Assembly (NCBI GenBank): GCA_042408415.1
Contig: JBHORE010000003.1
Span: 1-64,000 of the forward strand
DNA from: Thermobaculum sp042408415
GTDB lineage: Bacteria; Chloroflexota; Chloroflexia; Thermobaculales; Thermobaculaceae
Length of the DNA: 64,000 nucleotides
Direction: 5' to 3'
Both the position numbers and the translations under genes were made by a program. The notes under the pieces were generated by a model. The model was not told the origin of the DNA. It searched no databases and worked only from the letters and a program-made list of their open reading frames with translations. Shown piece by piece: positions 46,059 through 52,692 of the stretch (within the stretch, counting starts at the first letter, position 1; each line of letters starts with the position of its first letter).

Positions 46059-46089
46059 TTGCAATTTATTGTGCACTATGCACTATAAT
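46059..46089 (+). promoter_or_regulatory. Core promoter of the PucR-type gene, possibly leaderless
   Basis: TTGCAA (46059-46064), a 19-base spacer and a perfect TATAAT (46084-46089) end five bases before the GTG start at 46095. Transcription would therefore begin at or beside the start codon, giving a leaderless message. No Shine-Dalgarno sequence precedes the GTG, which agrees. Confidence 0.6.
46069..46085. promoter_or_regulatory. Inverted-repeat operator at the PucR-type gene
   Basis: TTGTGCA-cta-TGCACTA: the inner GTGCA/TGCAC pairs exactly. It lies between the -35 and -10 elements and touches the -10, the place expected for repression. The same motif stands upstream of both glutamine synthetase genes (47671 and 49173). 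Confidence 0.6.
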
Positions 46090-46094
46090 CTCTT

Positions 46095-47627
46095 GTGGTC
46101 TCAATAAGTGAACTGCTGTCTGGTCCTCTCAGTGGAAAGGCATCGGTGGTTGCAGGTGCACAATCCCTCAACCACATAGTCACTTGGGTTGCCTCCGCTA
46201 GATCACGCACTCCTGCACTTTCTAGACTTGAGGGAGGAGAGCTGGTTCTCATTCCCCCATCAGCTTATGAGTATTTAGGCGGAGACCAGACACTAGAAGA
46301 CCTGCTTAGATCCTTGAAGTCAGCCGACATAGCTGGTATATGCCTATGGCAGGCACCTTCCGCTAGGGCTATACAGGTTGCTAACGAGATAGAACTACCG
46401 ATTCTAGCTGTGACTAATGTATCCCCTCCAGAGCTGGAGAGGGACCTAGTTGAGTTCATCTCCAACAGGATCCGATCTGGTATCCAGAGAACCAATCAGA
46501 CACAAGTACAGCTTTTGGATATTCTTGCTAGCAATAGAGGTCCAGAGGCACTAATCAGATTGCTAGCACAGAGCTTGAATATGCCGGTGGCTTGCTATCA
46601 GATCGATGGGCAAATGATTTCAAGTCCCAATTTCCCCGATATAGATCCCCCTGACCTAAACATAGATTGGAATGAAAGCATCATCCATACAAATAGGTCA
46701 ACAAACGCAAGGTATTCCGGATGGGTCTGGCAGATAGCAGTACGTAGGAGCAATAAACCTATTGCAGTGTTAGTGGTTCTAGCCGATAAACCAGACCCAA
46801 CCCCACAGGAAGCCTTGGACATAAAGCAGACAGCCGCCGCTATCTCTGTAGAGTTGAGCAGGCTACTAGCAGCTGAGGAGAATAAGGCCAGGCTACGGTC
46901 AGAACTAATTAGGGACCTATTCTATAAAGGAGCCGTTGAGAATCTGGCTGTAAGAGCAGATGTCGTAGGGATATCCATTCCAAATAACGGTGTAGTAGCG
47001 GTAATAAGAGGGATACCGCCTGAAACTAATGCTATGGAATTGCTGAGGGATCTGCTACCAAAGGCATCAAGCTTGCTTTCCAGTTACCCTATTCTGTATG
47101 AGAAAGGTGAAATTGCTATGCTCTTACCTGCTACCTTGAGGGGTGAGAGCACGACTTCTATGCTGAGCAGAGGTGGAGCAATAAATATACCTAATATTGC
47201 CGTTGGGATTAGCACTCAGGTAAAACAGATAAGCGAAATACCTAACCACCTCTATGAAGCTAGAATAGCGGCCCTTGTTAGCGAGAAGATCCATCAAGGG
47301 AGAATGGTAACCTTAGAAGAGGCTAAAGCATATGGACTTATAGCCCCCTTGGCTGGCTTAGAACCTATAAAAAGAAGAGTTATCGAAATTCTAACTCCCC
47401 TCATCACAGAAGCGGATGGTAACAGATCGGAGCTATTCGAGACTCTGAAAGTATACTCTGAATGCAACGGCAATTTATCAGAAGCTGCTCGCATTCTGCA
47501 CATACATCGCAACAGCCTGGCCTACAGATTGCACAAAATAGAGCTGCTTACTAGAAGGAACTTGGAAGATCCTGAAGATAGATTTATGCTGGCTATTGCT
47601 GTACACCTCTATCCCTTCCTGTTGTAG
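46095..47627 (+). CDS. PucR-family transcriptional regulator
   Basis: A 510 aa regulator. The N-terminal PucR ligand domain (about 1-125) begins ISELLSGPL. A central region resembling the GGDEF-like/CdaR-type linker follows. The C-terminal PucR-type helix-turn-helix is in LKVYSECNGNLSEAARILHIHRNSLAYRLHKIE. Family members sense small metabolites and control purine, amino-acid or nitrogen genes. Lying just before two glutamine synthetase genes that share its promoter motif, it is probably a nitrogen regulator and probably controls itself. The start is GTG with no Shine-Dalgarno. Confidence 0.85.
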   Translation: MVSISELLSGPLSGKASVVAGAQSLNHIVTWVASARSRTPALSRLEGGELVLIPPSAYEYLGGDQTLEDLLRSLKSADIAGICLWQAPSARAIQVANEIELPILAVTNVSPPELERDLVEFISNRIRSGIQRTNQTQVQLLDILASNRGPEALIRLLAQSLNMPVACYQIDGQMISSPNFPDIDPPDLNIDWNESIIHTNRSTNARYSGWVWQIAVRRSNKPIAVLVVLADKPDPTPQEALDIKQTAAAISVELSRLLAAEENKARLRSELIRDLFYKGAVENLAVRADVVGISIPNNGVVAVIRGIPPETNAMELLRDLLPKASSLLSSYPILYEKGEIAMLLPATLRGESTTSMLSRGGAINIPNIAVGISTQVKQISEIPNHLYEARIAALVSEKIHQGRMVTLEEAKAYGLIAPLAGLEPIKRRVIEILTPLITEADGNRSELFETLKVYSECNGNLSEAARILHIHRNSLAYRLHKIELLTRRNLEDPEDRFMLAIAVHLYPFLL

Positions 47628-47670
47628 CGCTAATTTCTGTTGCTAACTGCACAACTAAATAGCGGTTTTA

Positions 47671-47687
47671 TTGTGCAAAATGCATAC
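47671..47687. promoter_or_regulatory. Inverted-repeat operator upstream of first glnA
   Basis: TTGTGCA-aaa-TGCATAC, a diverged copy of the motif at 46069 and 49173. A lone half-site TGCACAA lies at 47647-47653. Its centre is about 60 bases before the likely transcription start (-10-like TATACT at 47730-47735, no clear -35), a position typical of activators. Confidence 0.5.
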
Positions 47688-47747
47688 TAGAACGATAGGC
47701 TCTGACCTATACCATGTATGCGTAACTATTATACTTAGGAGTTGCAA

Positions 47748-49100
47748 ATGGCCTTAGTAGATGTCCAGCCCGATGTTCTGCAACGCATAAAGGAAACTAT
47801 AGAAAGAGAAAACATCAAATTCATCAACCTACAATTTACAGACATAATAGGTATGGTAAAGAGCGTAACCATACCTGTATCCCAATTCGAAGACTGTGTA
47901 GAACACGGAAAATGGTTCGACGGATCCTCTATCGAAGGTTTCGCTCGTATCGCAGAAAGTGACATGCTTCTTGTTCCCGACCTTGAGACCTTTAGAGTTA
48001 TACCCTGGGAAAGAGGCGAGAACGCTGGAGCTAGAATTATATGCTGGGTCAGGGAGCCTAATGGCTCTGAATTCCCTGGAGATCCCAGGGCAGCTCTCAA
48101 AAGGGTAGTCGAAGAAGCTAAGGCTTTGGGCTATGACTTCATGACTGGTCCAGAGCTAGAATTCTTCCTATTCAAGCTATCTGATCTCGAGAAGACTGAA
48201 GTACTACCTCATGACAAAGGCGGTTACTTCGACCTAACCACCGATCTTGCATACGATGTGCGTAAAGATATGGTAAACGCCTTGGAAGACATAGGTATAA
48301 AGGTAGAGACCAGCCATCACGAAGTAGCTCCAGGTCAACACGAGATAGACTTTCAGTATGATGCTGCCATTCCTACTGCTGATGCTGCGGTAACCCTTAA
48401 GTACACCCTGAAGGCGATTGCGGAGCGTCACGGTCTTCACTGCACTTTTATGCCAAAGCCTATTTACGGCGTCAACGGATCAGGCATGCATACTCATCAA
48501 AGCCTATTCAAGGATGGTGAAAATGCGTTCGCAGATCCTTCAGACACCTACGGGCTGTCGAAGATCGCTAAGCACTTTATAGCTGGACAGCTGGCTCACG
48601 CCCGTGCTATGATCGCGGTTCTAGCTCCCACCGTGAACTCCTATAAGCGTCTTGTACCAGGTTACGAGGCTCCTGTGTACTTATCGTGGGCAAGAGTAAA
48701 TCGATCGGCGTTAATCAGAGTACCTAAGGTAAGCAAAGGTCAACTGAAGGCTACGAGGGTAGAGTTGAGATGTCCAGATCCAAGTGCTAACCCATATCTA
48801 GCCTTTGCAGTCATGCTCAAAGCAGGACTGGACGGTATTAAGAGAGAACTGGAGCCGCCAGATCCCGTGGAAGAGAACCTCTATCTATTTGATGAGCATA
48901 TGCTTGCTAAGCATGGAGTCGGCACATTGCCTGGTAGCCTGGGAGAAGCGATAGAAGAGCTCAAGAAAGACGAAGTTATACAGGATGCGCTCGGCGAACA
49001 TATATATGAGAGATTCATAGAAGCCAAGCAGATAGAGTGGGAAGAGTACAGCAAGTATGTAACAAAGTGGGAAATAGACCGCTACCTACCTATCTACTAG
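47748..49100 (+). CDS. glnA: Glutamine synthetase, GSI-alpha type
   Basis: Makes glutamine from glutamate, ammonia and ATP. It is 450 aa. Active-site blocks are FDGSSIEGFARIAESDM, NGSGMHTHQSL and the later RVNRSALIRVP. The Arg in EGFARI matches the Bacillus feedback-loop arginine, and the C-terminus (ALGEHIYERFIEAKQIEWEEY) is of the alpha type with no adenylylation tyrosine block. The start is ATG 47748 with AGGAG six bases upstream. A strong terminator follows. Sequence resembles the Bacillus/Thermotoga branch. Confidence 0.93.
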   Translation: MALVDVQPDVLQRIKETIERENIKFINLQFTDIIGMVKSVTIPVSQFEDCVEHGKWFDGSSIEGFARIAESDMLLVPDLETFRVIPWERGENAGARIICWVREPNGSEFPGDPRAALKRVVEEAKALGYDFMTGPELEFFLFKLSDLEKTEVLPHDKGGYFDLTTDLAYDVRKDMVNALEDIGIKVETSHHEVAPGQHEIDFQYDAAIPTADAAVTLKYTLKAIAERHGLHCTFMPKPIYGVNGSGMHTHQSLFKDGENAFADPSDTYGLSKIAKHFIAGQLAHARAMIAVLAPTVNSYKRLVPGYEAPVYLSWARVNRSALIRVPKVSKGQLKATRVELRCPDPSANPYLAFAVMLKAGLDGIKRELEPPDPVEENLYLFDEHMLAKHGVGTLPGSLGEAIEELKKDEVIQDALGEHIYERFIEAKQIEWEEYSKYVTKWEIDRYLPIY

Positions 49101-49130
49101 GCTATTAGACCAGAAGAAATACCGGCTTTC

Positions 49131-49166
49131 ACGGGAGAGACGATATGTCTCTCCCGTTTCTGTTTT
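49131..49166 (+). terminator. Terminator of first glnA
   Basis: A perfect 11 bp stem, ACGGGAGAGAC-gatat-GTCTCTCCCGT, is followed by TTTCTGTTTT. It separates the two glutamine synthetase genes into independent transcripts. Confidence 0.88.
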
Positions 49167-49197
49167 AGGTTTTTGTGCATGTTGCACAAAAACCTAA
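49165..49197. promoter_or_regulatory. Long palindromic operator upstream of second glnA
   Basis: Two perfect 15-base arms, TTAGGTTTTTGTGCA and TGCACAAAAACCTAA, flank TGT. The core (49173-49189) is the best copy of the TTGTGCA-N3-TGCACAA motif. It lies about 75 bases before the likely transcription start of the second glnA. Confidence 0.65.
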
Positions 49198-49219
49198 TCA
49201 TCTTTGATGGATATTGCAC

Positions 49220-49248
49220 TTACAAAGTTTCCTTACGACCAGTAAAGT
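49220..49248 (+). promoter_or_regulatory. Putative promoter of second glnA
   Basis: TTACAA (49220-49225), a 17-base spacer and TAAAGT (49243-49248). Both boxes are poor matches, as expected for a promoter that needs an activator. The leader of about 55 bases ends in GGAGG before the ATG. Confidence 0.4.
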
Positions 49249-49309
49249 CATGCATAAAAGATAAGACTAAGCGCGTACTGCAGGTAAAAATTCGGAGGTA
49301 AGAGAATAA

Positions 49310-50767
49310 ATGGGTAAAGTCTTGATCGAAGAGCAAATCGTTCAGGAAGGAATAACACCTAAAGAGGTTATTGCCCGTGCACACGAAGCTGGGGTGGCTA
49401 TTGTTGACTTGAGATTCGTAGACCTGCTAGGTACTTGGCAGCACTTTAGTATTCCAATATCCGAACTGAATGAGAAACTGTTTCTGGAAGGAGCAGGCTT
49501 CGATGGTTCTTCTATAAGAGGCTTCCAGCACATACATGAGTCAGATATGATACTTATCCCCGATCCCTCAACGGCCGTAGTAGACCCTCTACTGAGAGTA
49601 CCAACCATGTCAATTACATGCTCCGTGTACGACCCAGTAACAGGTCAGCCTTACAGTAGAGATCCTAGATACGTAGCTCAAAAGGCCGAGAACTATCTTA
49701 AGGAAACTGGCATAGCTACTGTTAGCTATTGGGGACCTGAAGCCGAGTTTTATATCTTCAACTCAATAAGGTTTGATCAAGACAGCTATTATGGTTTCTA
49801 TTTTATAGATAGCGAAGAGGGCATATGGAACAGTGGTAACGATGGTGGGGTTCCTAATCTTGGATACAGACCGAGATTCAAAGAAGGTTATTTCCCTGTT
49901 CCACCCACCGATAAGCTTCAAGACCTCAGATCTGAGATAGTACAGAACCTTATAGCTACCGGTATCGATGTAGAAGTGCATCATCATGAGGTCGGCACTG
50001 CTGGTCAAGCCGAGATAGACATGGCTTTCAAATCCCTCACCCGTATGGCTGACCAGCTGATGATGTACAAATACGTGGTGAAGAATACTTGTTACCAGAA
50101 GGGCTATGTGGCTACATTTATGCCCAAGCCGATTTTTGGAGACAATGGTTCAGGTATGCATGTGCATCAAAGCCTATGGAAGGAAGATCAAAACCTGTTC
50201 TTCAGTCCGGAGGGTTATGCTGGGCTAAGCGACATAGCTAGGTGGTATATCGGTGGGCTATTGTTACACTCACCGTCTATACTAGCATTCGCAGCTCCAA
50301 CCACCAACTCATATCGAAGATTAGTTCCAGGATTTGAGGCCCCAGTATACCTCATGTACTCAAAGCGTAACAGATCTGCTTGCGTAAGAATACCGATGTA
50401 TAGTAATAATCCTAAAGCTAAGCGAATAGAATACAGAGCTCCCGATCCTAGTTGCAACCCATACTTAGCATTCGCGGCGATGCTTATGGCTGGTCTCGAT
50501 GGTATCAAGAACAAGATAGAGCCTCCATCTCCTATGGATCAGGATCTTTACGAACTACCGGAAGAGGCTATTACTAAGCTGCCGTCTGCTCCATCATCAC
50601 TAGCTGAATCACTCTCTGCACTGGAGAAGGATCACAATTACCTGTTGCAGGGAGGTGTATTTACCAAGGATCTCATAGAAACCTGGTTATCAATAAAGAA
50701 GAAGGAAGTTTCCGAGATAAATAGGAGACCTCACCCCTACGAGTTCTTCATGTATCATGATGCGTAG
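49310..50767 (+). CDS. glnA: Glutamine synthetase, GSI-beta type
   Basis: A second, clearly different GSI of 485 aa. Catalytic blocks are present (FDGSSIRGFQHIHESDM, NGSGMHVHQSL, RNRSACVRIP). It has the longer beta-type features: the segment DLYELPEEAITKLP aligns with the adenylylation loop around Tyr397 of the E. coli enzyme, and GGVFTKDLIETWLSIKKKE matches the enteric C-terminus. So it may be controlled by adenylylation if glnE exists elsewhere. GGAGG precedes the ATG. Confidence 0.9.
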   Translation: MGKVLIEEQIVQEGITPKEVIARAHEAGVAIVDLRFVDLLGTWQHFSIPISELNEKLFLEGAGFDGSSIRGFQHIHESDMILIPDPSTAVVDPLLRVPTMSITCSVYDPVTGQPYSRDPRYVAQKAENYLKETGIATVSYWGPEAEFYIFNSIRFDQDSYYGFYFIDSEEGIWNSGNDGGVPNLGYRPRFKEGYFPVPPTDKLQDLRSEIVQNLIATGIDVEVHHHEVGTAGQAEIDMAFKSLTRMADQLMMYKYVVKNTCYQKGYVATFMPKPIFGDNGSGMHVHQSLWKEDQNLFFSPEGYAGLSDIARWYIGGLLLHSPSILAFAAPTTNSYRRLVPGFEAPVYLMYSKRNRSACVRIPMYSNNPKAKRIEYRAPDPSCNPYLAFAAMLMAGLDGIKNKIEPPSPMDQDLYELPEEAITKLPSAPSSLAESLSALEKDHNYLLQGGVFTKDLIETWLSIKKKEVSEINRRPHPYEFFMYHDA

Positions 50768-50782
50768 TCCGATCAAATATTT

Positions 50783-50810
50783 CAGGGCAGGGGAATAAAA
50801 CCCTGCCCTG
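50783..50810. terminator. Bidirectional hairpin between glnA and the PHP gene
   Basis: A perfect 10 bp stem, CAGGGCAGGG-gaataaaa-CCCTGCCCTG, lies between two convergent genes. Neither side has a long T-run; the minus strand reads AAATATTT after it. It probably stops transcripts from both sides. Confidence 0.65.
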
Positions 50811-50816
50811 GAGTAC

Positions 50817-52577
50817 TTAGCTGACAACCTCAATTGGCTCCTTGGAGGTTGTATCTTGGGAATCCTCTAGCTCCTCAGCTGGAAGCGCAAATGCCCTCCA
50901 CGCCCCGTGCAACCCCTCATCGGTCACACCATAATAAACGTGCAGCCTACCATCCGTGTCCCTCTGCACCAAGTTGTAACGTATCTCATTGCCGCGTCTA
51001 TAAGTCTTCCAAATACCCATGCCCTCACGCCATTGGATCTTTGAAGGATCAAACTTTCCGCTCTCATGCTCTTCGATTGCATACCTCCACAACTTCCGAG
51101 CAGACCCCCTGGTTACGTTCGTTACAATCGATCCGTTACGCAGGTCCTTCATCGTATAGTAGTTGACACCATCTCGAGTAGTATAGTCAATTATCTCAAC
51201 TCCATTCTTGGGAGGATCATGCAGAGAATGGGTCTGTTGAGGCTGAACGTCTGGGCCAAAAGACAAGTTTTTTTCAGAATGATATTTGCTAACCAGCTTC
51301 ACAATATCCTCAGGAGATGCTGGTACAGTAGAAGCATCTTTACGCACCCAGACCTGAGCCGGCTTCAGAATATAAGGAGGACTGGTTCCATCGGGAACGG
51401 ACACTATGAGCACATTCTTCCCTTGCGACTGCACTATCTCTACCTTTACTTTGAGTTTGGGCTGCACCGCAGACTCTACGTACTGCTGAACCCTTTCAGC
51501 AAGAGACTCAGGGTTATCTACACCCTTTACTGATCCAGGCTCACGAGATGCGCCAATAATTATCCTTCCCCCTCCTCCATTGGCTAAAGCAACAGCATCC
51601 TTTGCAACTTCTTCCATCTGTTGCTTTCTGCTAACTAGACGCTCGTAAAACACTAGCGATGGCCCTGGCCCGGACTGTTGAGCCTGCATGATAACATCAG
51701 GTAGAGAGATTTGCTTGGCGGGACGAGTTCGGTCAAAGTCCGTGCTGGTAAGCAAATCCCTTATGGCTTCGAAACTAACTTCAGGAAGAAGCATCTCAGT
51801 ACATCTATCACCTATACCCAGCCTGCCACTTTTATCTGAGGGATCCCTCTCTAACCTGTGAGCATCGGAACCTTGTATACAGTGCATCCTCCTTGGGTAC
51901 TCAGGTTTGGTGCCATTGTAAAACCTAGCAGTAGCTTTTTTACTACGGCTAGACAGATCGGTAACCTCCAAAGCATGTAGGTTAGGGTCCTGAGTATATG
52001 ATATTTTGGTTTGCCCTCCAAAATTAAAGTCCTGCATAGCTACCCCATGGTTACTATTTGCATGAGCAGCTATCACTAGAGCGCCGGCCCTATTGAGTAG
52101 GGAATAAGCTGTCAGGACATCGGTAGTGGCTCCGATCTCGCTAGTGCCCTCATCAAGCTTCTCTTCGGGAACATTTAGCTCTAGCAATATGTGTTCAAGC
52201 TTTCTAATAGAGGTCTCTGGTGGAAATATAGCCAAAATATGGAAACCAAGGGTAGCTGTAAATTCAAAGCCTGGGAGTACAAGGATTCTAGACAGCAACT
52301 GCTCACATTCTTCAAGCTCAGAGGCCTCTGCAGGAGTGAGACGATGAGTATCCCGCAAAAACCTCAGTATATCCAACCTCCTTCGGAATTCAGCTATACC
52401 AACAACGGTATTGTGATCAGTTATAGCTATGGCATCTAGCTGTTTTTCAGCTGCCTTGCGCAGTATATCTATAAACCTAACGTTCTTATCCAAGTAGCAG
52501 AGGGAAGACGCAGGGGTATGGATATGCAAGTCGACTCTAAACCACTTCATCTGACTCTTATTTTTTGATTTTGCCAA
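50817..52577 (-). CDS. PHP-domain phosphoesterase fused to AlbA_2-like domain
   Basis: A 586 aa multidomain protein. Residues about 10-290 are a PHP domain with its metal ligands intact: VDLHIHTP, ITDHNT, the Glu in LPGFEFT, AAHAN and GSDAHR. Residues about 310-430 resemble the AlbA_2 (Schlafen-AAA/divergent AAA_4) module: AVALANGGGGRIIIGAS then YILKPAQVWVRKDAST. The last 130 residues, rich in Tyr/Trp, are not recognised. PHP domains are phosphoesterases; AlbA_2 binds nucleic acid. The start is TTG 52577 or ATG 52550. It is apparently a single gene. Confidence 0.75.
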   Translation of the reverse strand: MAKSKNKSQMKWFRVDLHIHTPASSLCYLDKNVRFIDILRKAAEKQLDAIAITDHNTVVGIAEFRRRLDILRFLRDTHRLTPAEASELEECEQLLSRILVLPGFEFTATLGFHILAIFPPETSIRKLEHILLELNVPEEKLDEGTSEIGATTDVLTAYSLLNRAGALVIAAHANSNHGVAMQDFNFGGQTKISYTQDPNLHALEVTDLSSRSKKATARFYNGTKPEYPRRMHCIQGSDAHRLERDPSDKSGRLGIGDRCTEMLLPEVSFEAIRDLLTSTDFDRTRPAKQISLPDVIMQAQQSGPGPSLVFYERLVSRKQQMEEVAKDAVALANGGGGRIIIGASREPGSVKGVDNPESLAERVQQYVESAVQPKLKVKVEIVQSQGKNVLIVSVPDGTSPPYILKPAQVWVRKDASTVPASPEDIVKLVSKYHSEKNLSFGPDVQPQQTHSLHDPPKNGVEIIDYTTRDGVNYYTMKDLRNGSIVTNVTRGSARKLWRYAIEEHESGKFDPSKIQWREGMGIWKTYRRGNEIRYNLVQRDTDGRLHVYYGVTDEGLHGAWRAFALPAEELEDSQDTTSKEPIEVVS

Positions 52578-52635
52578 ATCACATCAACCCCCTAGATCGG
52601 TAAGATTTACAATTTCTATTTTTGCCAATTCTAGC

Positions 52636-52674
52636 AAAATAGGGTGCGAGGGTTTTATGTCACCTCGCACCCTA
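52636..52674 (-). terminator. Terminator of lon
   Basis: On the minus strand the perfect 12 bp stem TAGGGTGCGAGG/CCTCGCACCCTA with a 11-base loop is followed by TTTTGC. It starts about 20 bases after the lon stop and separates lon from the PHP gene. Confidence 0.85.
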
Positions 52675-52692
52675 CTAATCAAAGCGCTAAGT

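Noticed and set aside
49131..49166. Riboswitch or glutamine-sensing RNA between the glnA genes
   Set aside because: The only strong structure is a simple perfect stem with a T-tract, which is adequately explained as a terminator.
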